DNA of 40,679 bases, from the NCBI GenBank assembly GCA_029834535.1, contig JAQMWT010000645.1:1-40679 (forward strand), written 5' to 3'. The DNA comes from Chrysophaeum taylorii. Taxonomy: Eukaryota; Sar; Pelagophyceae; Pelagomonadales; Pelagomonadaceae. Shown here piece by piece: positions 29,090 to 38,790 of the stretch. Numbering within the stretch: position 1 is the first letter of the stretch; every line of letters begins with the position of its first letter. Made by a program: the position numbers and the translations under genes. The notes beneath the pieces are model-generated. The model was given only the letters and a program-made list of their open reading frames with translations. It was not told where the DNA came from and made no database searches.

Positions 29090-29980
29090 CCGCTAAACAC
29101 AGCCATTATTTCAGGTGGACTCCACCAATAAGGCTTTGGCTCTTTTCGCAAACGCTTCGACAAACGCATCACAGTCGTGGTCACCTGTGAAATCAACCCT
29201 ATTATGCGCGCCCGCGCGCTACAACTCTTCCCGCACGCTCAGCATTATGCGGATCTAAGAAAGCTCACTGCCGCTGTGCCAACCGGCAAAATACGACTAC
29301 CTCAACTTGACTTGGCAGTATTCACCTTGCCGTGTCAACATCAGAGTGTAATGAAAGAATATGACGGCTATGCCACTCCGGTGACCGCCGACCTTTTCGT
29401 CAAAGAACAAACCGCTTTGTTCATTGCACACTCCCGACATACACCATTGTCGAGAATGTACCTCCCAACCCCGAACTCATCACGAGTACACTGAACTCGC
29501 CAAATGCTATCAGCGCATCGGTTACTTCAGACACTCCGGTGTCTACAATGCCTCCGCTTTTGGTGACGTCATAAGCAAGACCCGCTACCTCGCTGTCTAT
29601 GTCCGACACCCGCTCACTGGCTACAACCTCGAGAAAACCGCTTCTCCTTGGTTAATATCTCCTCCGAGCATGGTTCCCCTACTGGACCCAGTCACACTAT
29701 ACCCGACGATCTCTGGATCGCCAACCCCGCCCTTCGTGGCACAGTGACCCGCTCCACATTGGACTATTACCAGAAAAAGGCCACTTTCTCATACAAACCC
29801 GCCAACGCCTCCAAACTCTCGATTTCCGATAATGCACGCATCTGCCAAATGCTCGCGCGCTTGAAGAAGCCCTTCACAGATCTAGGTCTCGACGCCGACG
29901 GCACCCCCTATGCCTCGATGACCAATATCTCCCACCTCTTGGCATTCACATTGCTGCACAATCACTTGTCGCAACATCCT
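29090..29980 (+). pseudogene. Element B C5-cytosine DNA methyltransferase domain, frameshifted
   Basis: Motif I-like TAIISGGLHQ (29099-29128) is followed by a TAA (29129-29131) and, in the same frame, GFGSFRKRF. Motif II is VVVTCEINPIMRARALQLF. Motif IV is LDLAVFTLPCQHQS, with the catalytic Cys codon at 29333-29335. Motif VI is TIVENVPPN (ENV at 29452-29460), motif VIII DVISKTRYLAVYVR (29564-29606), and a TVTR-like GTVTRS leads to motif IX (KLSISDNARICQMLARLKKP) and motif X (ASMTNISHLLAFTLLHNHL, 29913-29968). This is the full order of a C5-methyltransferase. One base appears lost just after ENVPPN, where A has an extra C, and there are further shifts after 29500 and 29640. It differs from the D domain in motifs IV and VI. 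Confidence 0.85.
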
Positions 29981-29989
29981 ACTCTCGCC

Positions 29990-31101
29990 GCCTGGAACAC
30001 ACTCCGCTGTTTTCATGCCTCAGAGTCTCAATGTGCTTACCATTTGGATGGAGCCATCACCGGCACTGTGCTACTGCCGTCGCATGTGGCTACTTCCCGC
30101 GCGCCTCCATCACCCTACATTCAAGGCCCCCTCGGATATTGGACTGTTCCCACCAACCCGCAGTCTTCTCCCCAACGCACACCTTTTCCATGGATGTCCC
30201 CAAGGGCACCGCCTTTCTGGTCGTAGCCTATACCAATTCTTTGGCCGCCGCTCACAGCTGCTCGCGCCCCTCCACGTGGGTCCACTACATGAATCGCTCG
30301 CATCCCGGCTTTGCCGCGATCGATTCACAAGGGCGAATCACACTCGATGACCCCACGGGACTCATAATGTCCGAAGCACGTCCCACTTACGCGGACTATA
30401 TCGGCCACATCGGAGACACGCTTCAGAAAAGCACCAAGTGCTACTCGGTCACTGGCTCGTACCCAACCAACACGAGCTACTCCAATGCACTACTGCTGAT
30501 CTCTCCCGACCACATCCGATATGCGACTCCCAATGAAATCGCAAAGTTCGGACACCACTCGGACCCGGAACTGCTCCGCCTGTTCCAACAGCACCCGCCG
30601 TACTTCGCGTTCAAGGCACTGGCCAACGCCGTCCCGCACAACATGCTGCAGGCTAAGTACAGCGCTGTCCTCGCACTCCACGAATCGCATCACCATGTGA
30701 ACCTTCACATCGAATGGGCAACCATACGCAATGGCATTCCCAGCCCCGGAGACATCAACCAGGTTGCAGAATTCTTCTTGAACATCTCCAGCCGTCTTCT
30801 GGCAGAGGAAGACCTTAACCTCACCTCCCTCTTCAATGCTGTTGCAGATGCTCACCGTGCTGCGATCCGTAAGCCAAGCAAATCGAAAAACCTCGAGACG
30901 CTACTCGCTGAGGCTACAGTTTTGCTAAAGTCCGAGTTGACAAGCGACCCAGCCCCCCTAGCGCTTCGACTGCCGTTCTGCCCCCCTTGCACAAGCCCGG
31001 CACCATTCAGCACGCGAAAAGAGTGCTTTTGGTCACTCGCTGGCCCCGCATACACCACCAACAACCAGAGATTCTTCGCCGCGCGATTGCCGCCAATGTA
31101 A
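29990..31101 (+). CDS. Element B, unassigned region between methyltransferase and integrase
   Basis: One long frame (30031-31101) reads MDVPKGTAFLVVAYTNSLAA, STWVHYMNRSHPGFAAIDSQ, NALLLISPDHIRYATPNEIA and then a helical part (VNLHIEWATIRNGIPSPGDI; FFLNISSRLLAEEDLNLTSL). The counterpart in A is present at 1-430. Usual copia elements go directly from protease to integrase here. It may be a recognition or accessory part of the methyltransferase or a separate captured domain; I recognise no family. Confidence 0.5.
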
Positions 31102-31103
31102 CG

Positions 31104-31760
31104 AATCTCCTCCCAGGTGATGATCGGTATCTGCAAGACTGCATCGAAAGCAAGCGCTGTCAATCGCATGTCAGCTTTCGTCACAGGAACACTTCCTGGT
31201 CACAGGATGAACTAGCCTATGCTCCTGGCCAACATCTCCACATGGATGTCTCACACCCGAGCATCAGGCATCAGCAAATGCTATGGTGGCTTTCGTCACA
31301 TCACGCATTTTGCGTGTGTTATTTCGGCACACAGATGGGTATACTTCCTGAGGAAACTAGACGCGCAGGACGTTCTGGCTGGCATCCTCTACGTGGTCAA
31401 TGTGATTAAGGTCGAATTCGATGTAAGTGTGAAAATCATCCCATCTGATGCCTTTTCCACTCTCCACTCCGAAGCTTTCCACCCGCTCAAGGCGCAACTC
31501 GGTATCCAGTTTCAAATCATTGGTCGCCACCTACACCAGCGGAACTTCGCGGAAAACATCATTAAGGAAAACACACGAGGCACTGTAGTCCGCCTCCTAA
31601 ACCTTCGCAGTGTCCGCATCGAAGGAAAGCCTATTGCCGCCGAGTATTATCACCCGTTTGCGCTGCTGCATAAGATCCAAGCAGACAATCAGCGCCCTCA
31701 TGGACTGCCCTCGCGCACTAACATGACCTGCACCGTTCCCCGGCGCATCATGCCACCCAC
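31104..31760 (+). pseudogene. Element B integrase
   Basis: A Cys pair (DCIESKRCQSH) precedes PGQHLHMDVSHPS, the first catalytic Asp, in the frame ending at 31409. The frame from 31219 carries VKIIPSDAFSTLHSEAFHPL (second Asp) and RNFAENIIKENTRGTVVRLL (Glu), with 34 residues between them, close to the D-35-E spacing. GDDRYLQDC just upstream is the end of the zinc region. The frame change falls between first and second Asp. The domain inserts the cDNA copy into host DNA. Confidence 0.75.
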
Positions 31761-33113
31761 GGCACCGCTCCTGAAGCTCCTCCCCTTTGGCGAACCTGTC
31801 ACCTTTGTCTATCCTCAAAGTCACAAACTGGAACTCTCCAGCGTCCCCGCCTCTTATTTTCATAGCAACAATTACCTCCCGAACCTCCCCGGCGCGGACC
31901 GATTTATCCGTGATGTTCATAGCTCTATCCTGCTTGTACATCAGGGGCGATATGGAAAAATCGTCACTTCGAACGACTTCCACGTTGATGCAGACATGCC
32001 AGTCAACCGCAACAAGGAGATCGAACGGACCAGAGCACTCACGCAGATCCCAACAGAGGCACGGCATGAGGACCCGCTCCCAGCTATAAGCGAACAGCAA
32101 GTGCCAGAAATTAGACAGGAATCGCAAAATGAGGGCGAGACTCATGATGACGACCAGGATGATAAACCCGACGATGACGACGAGCACAAAGAACCGGATC
32201 CAACCTCTGCTGCTGATCCAAGTCCCGTCAGCGACGAGACACCTGAACAGGATTTTTCGTTCCTCAACTGGCCACCTCGGACGGTAGCATTCCGATGCCC
32301 AAACGAAAGGATCGCCTAGAGGTTGTTATCGATGATTCAGGTTTTACTCCAGTCCTCGTGCATCGCAATCAGAGTGATAAACTAAAGGCAGATCTCATGG
32401 ACGAGCGCGGATTCCGCATTCCCAAGGATCAACTCTATATCGTGAAGCGTGTCGACGATGGAAAACTTTTCACCAGACGCATTATCGCTTCAGAGTATGG
32501 TCGCAACTGGAAATACCAGCAGGAGCAACCCGCAGCTCGCGCCACAGCCAGCATGTCCAGCACATTGATGGTCCTCACCAGTGTCCGCGCTCTGCACCAG
32601 GGCCATGCCGCCAGCATCGCATCTGATCTCAACATCAGAAGGGACGCTAAACCGCCCGATGATGTTCCGAAAGGATGTCTCCTAGCACATACCACACAAG
32701 ACTATGGTATCATGGGCGGCACTGCACTGGATCTGCAGAGAGAAACCGACGCAGAACTATTGTACGTCGACTTCCCAAGGAAGCCGTACCACTCATCTGT
32801 ATTGGTCGACCACCTGGACAACGACAATTATGTTCTCGAGAGCCATGTGTGCCACGACGAACTGTCATCGGCAGAGTATTATGCGCGTCAATGGAACCAA
32901 GAATTCTGTTGTATGAGCTCCTCTCTTTCATGGGACACCTCAGCGCATCAGCACTACCACTTAGCTTCTCGTCACAGACATGCCTTCATGCATGATTCTG
33001 GCGAACTCGGACACCTCTTCCTCAGTCAAAATGATCCGAATCAAGATATTCTCCTAGAGGTCATGGGCTATGACTTGCAGCACATCGACCATGTCGCGTG
33101 TTACAACTCGTGA
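31760..33113 (+). CDS. Element B pol, spacer between integrase and RT
   Basis: The end of frame 31219-32319 is an acidic tail (DDDQDDKPDDDDEHKEPDPT). Frame 32295-33113 follows with MPKRKDRLEVVIDDSGFTPV, an integrase C-terminal-like basic part, and an RT lead-in. The two frames overlap by 25 bases. No separate domain is recognised. Confidence 0.5.
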
Positions 33114-34390
33114 CTGCTGAAGATATAGTCTACGAACCTGAGAAGATTGTCGAACTCAAAGGACTCAGCGAAGAAGATAAGCTCAAGCATATTGCTTCGC
33201 TTCGCAATGAAATTGAAGGCTTATGCTCCAGCGGCGTCTTTGAGCTTGAACCTTTACCGCCAGACCGTTCGTCTATCTCGACGAAACTCGTGCTGAAGAT
33301 CAAGTATTTTGCTGACGGCACCCCAGACCGCTATAAAGCTCGTCTAGTTGCCCGAGGTTTCTTGGCACGTGTAGGCATTGACTTTTATGCCACATCTTCA
33401 CCGACCGCGATGCTCGCTACCAACCGGCTATTGCTCGCCATCGCTGTAAAGCACAGGCTCCCGGTCGCGCACGCAGACATTCCCCAGGCATTCATCCAAT
33501 CGGCACTCGATCGCCCAGTATGGACAGACTTACCTCGAGGAATACGTGTCTCGCACAACCTTATCCAGCAGATACAGAAAAACCACCCAGAGTCCAGGTT
33601 AGCTCTCCGACTCGTCAAGGCTCTCTATGGTCTCAAACAGTCAGCCTTATTGTGGAAAATTAAGCTCGACTCGTTTATTCGACAACACGAGTTCGAACGC
33701 CCGCAGGTCGATACTTGCCTCTATATCAGTTGGGATCGATCTATCAACAGATGGGTTCTCCTATCCGTCTCTGTCGATGACCTATTGATCACTGGTACCA
33801 ACACTGCCAAAATCACGTCTCTTCGCACCGCTCTGGAGAAGGAATATGGCAAAGGTACATGGCACGATAACATTCGACCCTTCCTTGGTATCGATGTACA
33901 CTACAACGCCTCTGCTGGTCACCTCACTATGAATGTAGCCGCGAAGACAAACAAGATACTCGCCGAGCATAAACTCAACCTCCGTACTACTGACGTCCCC
34001 TACTCGGACATTCTCACTCAAAAACCTTCTGCTAAGCTTCTCTCCGACTTGGCTCCCACTTTAGAAATATTACGCAAGCATTTTCCTCACTACTGTGGCA
34101 CTAGTATTTACTTGTCTGTCACATGTCGCCAAGATATCACCACTATGTGCAACAAATGCTGCAAGGGTGTGCACAATCCTGAGCAGGCCCATCTTCTACA
34201 CTTGTGTGTTTTACTTCGCTATTTGAAGGGTAATCCGAATGATTCTCTCGACTATTCATCCGACAGCCCCTCTATTACGCCCTTTATTCAGCACCTGATC
34301 GGCAACTACCCAGAATTGCATCACCTTCGTTCGCCCATTATTTGTTTTAGTGATGCCAGTTTCGCTGACCGTTCTGACCCTCGCTTATGA
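33098..34390 (+). CDS. Element B reverse transcriptase (copia type)
   Basis: This is an intact copia-type RT: RYKARLVARGFLARVGIDFY, the DIPQAFIQS box with the first catalytic Asp, LVKALYGLKQSALLWKIKLD, the catalytic LSVSVDDLLITG, and the FLGIDVHY thumb segment. The end (YLSVTCRQDITTMCNKCCKG; LLRYLKGNPNDSLDY) leads to IICFSDASFADRSDP, the start of RNase H. The frame overlaps the preceding one by 16 bases. It starts with TTG in the listed frame and is part of the polyprotein, so no start codon is expected. Confidence 0.92.
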   Translation: MLQLVTAEDIVYEPEKIVELKGLSEEDKLKHIASLRNEIEGLCSSGVFELEPLPPDRSSISTKLVLKIKYFADGTPDRYKARLVARGFLARVGIDFYATSSPTAMLATNRLLLAIAVKHRLPVAHADIPQAFIQSALDRPVWTDLPRGIRVSHNLIQQIQKNHPESRLALRLVKALYGLKQSALLWKIKLDSFIRQHEFERPQVDTCLYISWDRSINRWVLLSVSVDDLLITGTNTAKITSLRTALEKEYGKGTWHDNIRPFLGIDVHYNASAGHLTMNVAAKTNKILAEHKLNLRTTDVPYSDILTQKPSAKLLSDLAPTLEILRKHFPHYCGTSIYLSVTCRQDITTMCNKCCKGVHNPEQAHLLHLCVLLRYLKGNPNDSLDYSSDSPSITPFIQHLIGNYPELHHLRSPIICFSDASFADRSDPRL

Positions 34391-34830
34391 TCTCATTCTG
34401 TGCATGTATTTTCGTCTTTGGCAATCTCGTATTCTGGTCTCGCAAACGCCAAACTCTTACTGCCAAAAGCACCATGGAAGCCGAACTCATCGCCGCTAGC
34501 GCAGCCGCAGATGAATGTCAATGGTTTCACAAGATCTTCTCCTCTCACCCTTATCTGTTTTCACGTGATCAAGCTCACGCTATTCCCCTGCTTATTGAGA
34601 CGCTAGCGCATTACATGTCGCTAATCACCCTAAAGTCAGTGCTCCTTCTCGTCATATCAACTTACGATAATTTCGCATTCGTGACTACCAAGCCAACTCG
34701 GTCATTCGTCCCCTCTGGTGTCCTACTCACTACCAGATTGCCGATCACTTTTCCAAGCTTCTCCCCCGCAATTTATTCCACAAGTTCAAGAACGCCTACG
34801 GTGTTCATTCTACATCTTCTTCACCACCAT
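34330..34830 (+). pseudogene. Element B RNase H (copia type)
   Basis: SDASFADRSDPRL ends the RT frame at a TGA at 34388-34390. The next frame carries FCACIFVFGNLVFWSRKRQT and TMEAELIAASAAADECQWFH with the catalytic Glu. The end lies in another frame (ANHPKVSAPSRHINLR, then IRDYQANSVIRP and QIADHFSKLLPRN) after a stop at about 34667. This is the normal C-terminal RNase H of copia elements, with three lesions. Confidence 0.75.
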
Positions 34831-34967
34831 CTCATCAAGTTACTCTTTCTGATACTCTTCCACCGTACGACTCCGTCCAGAACACTCTCTATGTTCTTGT
34901 CGATGGCAAGTCACTTCCTGCTTAGTTTGCTCCAGATTTCGCTCACCGAGTTCATTCTGTGAGGGCG

Positions 34968-35162
34968 TAGAGATAGAGAATCTGAATTATGGTTAGTACC
35001 CCCTATTCTAGGGTTAGTTCCCTTAACGTTGCCAGTCTTTGATTTAAGAAAACGCTGTGTTATTCACACCGGCTGTCCTCGTTAAAGGAGACAGATACGA
35101 GGGTAGACTACCACTGCTCTCACTCTGCTGAAGGGTAACACAGTTGAAATTACTGTTCTCTA
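34968..35162 (+). repeat. 3' LTR of element B (195 bp)
   Basis: It starts TAGAGATAGAGAATCTG and ends TACTGTTCTCTA, followed by gtgta at 35163-35167. The termini TAGAGA and TCTCTA are a perfect 6-bp inverted repeat in place of the usual TG..CA. A short purine-rich stretch (GTGAGGGCG) directly before it may be the polypurine tract. Confidence 0.9.
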
Positions 35163-35225
35163 GTGTACGTCGTCCTCGTTGTCACGCACTCCACCGTTGT
35201 CCCTGACGGACTTGGCTCTTTTCAT
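35163..35225 (-). pseudogene. First coding segment of the OTU-like gene, on the far side of element B
   Basis: An ATG at 35225 opens 21 codons (MKRAKSVRDNGGVRDNEDDV) that run exactly into the target duplication. With element B and one gtgta removed, the frame goes on without a stop for 25 more codons at 25406 downward (NEVMSEAERSGQLLEVPTR). It then needs a shift or a short intron at about 25345-25365 to join the main frame. CCAAT and CRE-like motifs upstream fit a promoter here. Confidence 0.5.
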
Positions 35226-35890
35226 CGCAGCTGGTCGCGGCGGGGAAGAAGGCCCTTCGAGCCTCTCAAACGTCGCCTTTGTTTCACAGCTACCTGCTGT
35301 TCCTCAGCACGCTTGTCGCGATGCGCTTTCGCTGCTGAAGGCCCCTCCCCCGAGGCATCGTACGGTCAGGGTCAGTGTTCGGCCGATGCTGCTTGCTCGT
35401 TCAGAAATCTTGAGCAGCGCGCCGCAAAATGATGACGTATGATGACGTGTGACGACATATTCTGGCCTCTCATTGGCTGGTGCTGAGTCACTGCTGACAT
35501 GTGACTAGCTAAACGAACCAATCAGCGTTCAGATTAGCTAGTCATAGAGCTCGCAGTGCAAAATCAGTCCCCAAAGCAGCTCTCGACGCCGAACACCGAC
35601 TTCGCTGGGCGCAGGAGCGCGTTCGCAGTGGTTCTCCACTGCTTCATTTCTTCTCTATCGGCCTTCGGGCACCCCATCCGACGTCGAGTCATTTACCACA
35701 GTGGGGAGTGGAAAGCGGACGCCCCACGGAGCGCGTCGCCAAGCGGCCTGTCAGGATGGCTGCGGAGCGCTGGAACGACCGAATCCGCGAGACCGCGTCG
35801 TAAGTTTGCACGGCGGGACGCTGTGTCGCTGATTGGGACTTCGCGGCCCTTGTCTCCGAGCACCTGCCAGAGTCCATCTCCCGCATCGGG
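35226..35890 (-). promoter_or_regulatory. Upstream region of the OTU-like gene with CRE- and CCAAT-like motifs
   Basis: On its plus strand, 35428-35458 repeats TGATGACGT-like units (ATGATGACGTATGATGACG, GTGACGACAT). CCAAT boxes occur in both orientations (CATTGGCTGG at 35471; ACCAATCAGC at 35517). An 11-bp perfect inverted repeat, TGACTAGCTAA / TTAGCTAGTCA (35502-35512 and 35534-35544), encloses the second CCAAT. These lie 200-320 bases upstream of the ATG at 35225. Beyond about 35560 I see no convincing gene. Confidence 0.4.
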
Positions 35891-36259
35891 CTCTAACTAA
35901 ACTAACTTCAGACCCCTCCCGAGCATGGGAGCCAGGCCGGATCGACACGAGCCAGTCCAGAATCACGAGTCTGTAGACGAGGGGCGCCGAAAGGTGGGTC
36001 GGCGGAGAGTGATCGTCAGGTTTGTCGCCATGCGGCGCGGAGACCGCGATGTGACTGACAACCAACTCGTTGATAACGTCCCGTCTGCGCCTCCCGGCCA
36101 TACCCCGTCCCACTGCGCACGTTCCGGCTGCCAACCGGCCCGCCCGGGAGGCGAACAGGTGCCAACCTACGCCGGGAGGGCGGATGCCCTCGCAAGGCTC
36201 AGGATTCAATGAAGCACCGTCCTCCATCGCAACCATGCGGTCGGCGATCAGGGTAAGGG
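35891..36259 (-). mobile_element. Short TTAG-tailed retroelement copy S4, full length
   Basis: It starts on the left with CTAACTAAACTAACTTCAGAC and ends on the right with GGCGATCAGGGTAAGGG, the same ends as S2, and is similar to S2 along its length. In this copy one minus-strand frame stays open through nearly the whole element (LNPEPCEGIRPPGVGWHLFA to GSHAREGSEVS). Target duplications are unclear (GCTCTAAC against GCTCAACC at best). Confidence 0.8.
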
Positions 36260-36264
36260 TCGAG

Positions 36265-36513
36265 CTCAACCAGGTCTTTGGCAAACAGCCAGTGACACGA
36301 AACGGCACGACTACCAACGCGATGGAATCAGGTACTGGGGCTACAACAGCAACCCTGCCAAGTTCCAGGGTCGCTGCGCCTGCACCTTACGCGGCGGCTG
36401 CGCGTGCACTTTGCCAGCCGACGCCGATGCCATTGAACACCAGTTCAGCTGCCGCCTCTGGGACCAGCACCGGCTCTCCGGCGCCGATGCTGGACGGCTC
36501 GCGATGTAACTTT
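36265..36513 (+). other. Possible coding fragment, cysteine-rich
   Basis: A plus-strand frame reads DYQRDGIRYWGYNSNPAKFQ, then GRCACTLRGGCACTLPADAD and HQFSCRLWDQHRLSGADAG and ends in a TAA at about 36511. It has a gene-like composition but no start or known domain, and it directly follows S4, which may have cut it. I cannot name it. Confidence 0.25.
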
Positions 36514-37375
36514 TCACTAACTTCCCCTCCTCACCCACTTATGGGGGATTTGGAAAACCGAGTTCGATCCACACGCGCTGAGCTTGCTCCTGAGTGGGAG
36601 CTGCTTTTCGCGTGCCTGGTTGGCTGCATGGGATGGTGTCACTCTCGAAGGCAGTAGCTCGCCGCCGTCATCGTGGTTCGCATTTTCGCACGGTGTGTTA
36701 CGGCGCACTTTTTATAGGTGACGCGGTTTCGGTGGGTTGCCCGGTCTAAGGCTTCGTACAGCGGCACCAAAAATGCTAACTAACTAACTACCCATAGTTC
36801 TCCTTGCTTTGCAGACAAACCCCCAGCGTTGTGCATTTACTCGAACGTTACATGCTATTATACTCTTTGTAGTAAAATTGTTACCAAATTCCTTTACTTT
36901 ACCTTGCAGAGTATTCCGCAAGGCAGTGGTATTAAGTCACTGAAGGACCATCCCGTCCCACCGTGTGAGTCTGGCAGGGTATAGTTCAGGAAACAAGGTT
37001 AGGTTCCCCTAGCCTCAGCACACGACAGACGATATATAGAAACACACATAGGTTAACATCTGATCCTACATACCTACGGGACGCGCTCGACCATGATGAT
37101 GAGCGCGAGCACAAATCAGAGGACTATTGATTTGGTGAAAAGGGGAGAAGAAGGGTAGGGAAGAGGTCGCGCTCTCAATGGACGGAATAAGGGTAAGAAG
37201 TATCCGGTTTCTCTGCACCCCCTCGAGATGTCGTGAGGAAGAGCAACACGATATCTCTTGGGAAATGTGATAAGAAGGACGAGATCGGGATGAACAAGAA
37301 GTGCACCTCCGATGTCACATAAAGTGGCACAACAGGTTCATCATCAGAGAAGAAAGTGTTGGGACTTGCGCTTGG
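36514..37375. other. No gene seen; includes a (CTAA)n tract
   Basis: CTAACTAACTAACTA at 36776-36790 looks like the tail of the short retroelement family, but no body follows it. The rest is AT-richer than its neighbours and has no open frame of note. Confidence 0.4.
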
Positions 37376-38411
37376 TCAGAGAGGTAACACTCCGAATACT
37401 CTTTTGGCGAGAGAGAAAGGAGCTTTGAAAGAAGGAAGCGAATGTGAGGTAGAAGGTAAAGGTGAGGAGATAGTTTGATCCTCACGGATCTCACATATAG
37501 CGGGAACGTCATCACCCTCAGGGTGTTCAGAAGAAGGATTGACGCTCTTGGCGGAACAGTGTTGACGTATAAGTCGGTGAGTAAGAGCGAGGAGTTGATT
37601 CAAAAAAATCGGTGGGTTGAGACTGCTCAATTGCAGTTCAGCTAGGTGATCTTCTATGAATTGAGGTGTAGTAAAAGGGTCTTGAAGCGACTCAGCTCGT
37701 TGCAAAGATGGGTGGTGAGTTGTGCGAATTAACTCATCCCTGAGTTGAATGAGAGCATCATCGGGCACTCCAAACGTTAAAATCATGTTGGTCATCCAGA
37801 GCGAGAATGAGCCTGGTGAGTAGCTCGCACACTTTGAATAGGGTTACCAGAAGAATATTTGTGTTGGAAGTTGCTGGGAATAGCCGATTCTCCATGTCAC
37901 TAATATTTGTGACAGCCTTATCCAAATCTGATCGTAGTTTGGTATTCTCGGTTGTTAGGGCATGAAGTCGTCGAGTATGCTGATCGAGTGACATCTGTGG
38001 CGTCTCAACCTGCTGTGTGAGATGTGTCACACGGGATGATAAGATGTCTGAGGAGGAGGTTGTAGCTGGTGCCGGGGCAATAGGTGCCGTTGGCGGGTAG
38101 TTTAACGACGTTTCGGTCGAAGCAGCAAGTTCAGCATGAAGCTGAGGGTATTTGGAGGATAGCAATTTTGCAAAGCCTTTTCACACAGTATCGATGAATG
38201 TAGTAGTAGATTGCATCTCTTCAAAGACCGAAGGGGGCTTTTCTTCATCAACAAGTGAATTGCAGTCGGATATTGGAGAGATTTGACCCTCTCCGGGTAC
38301 ATGGTAGAGGCCGCGTGCGGTCTTAGGCGTGTACAGACCATTCCGCTTGTCACATGCTACTACAAGAGGTAGGGATTTAGGCCCTAACTCCTTAAGAACA
38401 TTAGGTCCCAT
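37376..38411 (-). pseudogene. Tandem family gene P1, unknown function
   Basis: It starts at the ATG at 38411 (MGPNVLKELGPKSLPLVVAC; DKRNGLYTPKTARGLYHVPG). An in-frame TGA at 38181-38183 follows FIDTV, after which the same frame goes on (KGFAKLLSSKYPQLHAELAA) with a Ser/Pro linker and a coiled-coil (LTTENTKLRSDLDKAVTNIS). Near 37790 the frame changes and ends with VPDDALIQLRDELIRTTHHP to 37376. The first 45 residues and the 350 bases upstream are nearly the same as in P2, but the C-terminal part is unrelated to that of P2 and P3. No domain recognised. Confidence 0.55.
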
Positions 38412-38770
38412 AGAAGCTTTTACACTGACAAGGAGGAACGAGGCTTCTGCTAATTAAGCAGAGGACCCCATACCCGACGGTACGCACCTGGAGGATTTCT
38501 CCTTGTTGGAAGAAAGCTTCAGACGTAATTCTTCATAGTCTTGAAAGTAATAATTGCGGAAGGGTAAGGAAGGGGGGGGGGTGTGAGGGAAAGCCGTATT
38601 ACGGAGAGAAAACCCTCTAGTAGAAGGAGTGTGAAAAGAGGTGCGAAGAACTCCAGTGTCGTACACATTAGTGTGTAGCTGTAGCTCTCTGGACCCCCTC
38701 AACGTGTGGGAAAGGCTTTATGCCTTCCAGACGTTCTTGAGTGTGAAGCTTGTGTACGATACATGAAAGC
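38412..38770 (-). promoter_or_regulatory. Conserved upstream region of P1
   Basis: It aligns with 39698-40050 upstream of P2 over about 350 bases (shared GACGGTACGCACCTGGAGG, GCCGTATTACGGAGAGAAAA and CCCCCTCAACGTGTG), so promoter and 5' leader were duplicated with the gene. TTAATTA at about 38448-38455 lies near the start. No TATA box was identified with confidence. Confidence 0.5.
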
Positions 38771-38790
38771 ATCGAGTAACTTAAACAAAA

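Larger units (their letters stand above)
25412..35162 (+). mobile_element. Copia-class LTR retrotransposon B, full length, 9,751 bp
   Basis: Order on the plus strand: 5' LTR, leader, gag, protease, cytosine methyltransferase, an unassigned domain, integrase, spacer, RT, RNase H, 3' LTR. Integrase before RT is the copia order. The 5-bp duplication gtgta proves a single insertion, and S3 is nested in gag. Without S3 and its duplication the element is about 9.35 kb, large for copia, because of the methyltransferase and the extra region after it. Frames are broken in gag, protease, methyltransferase, integrase and RNase H; RT is almost intact. Confidence 0.93.
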
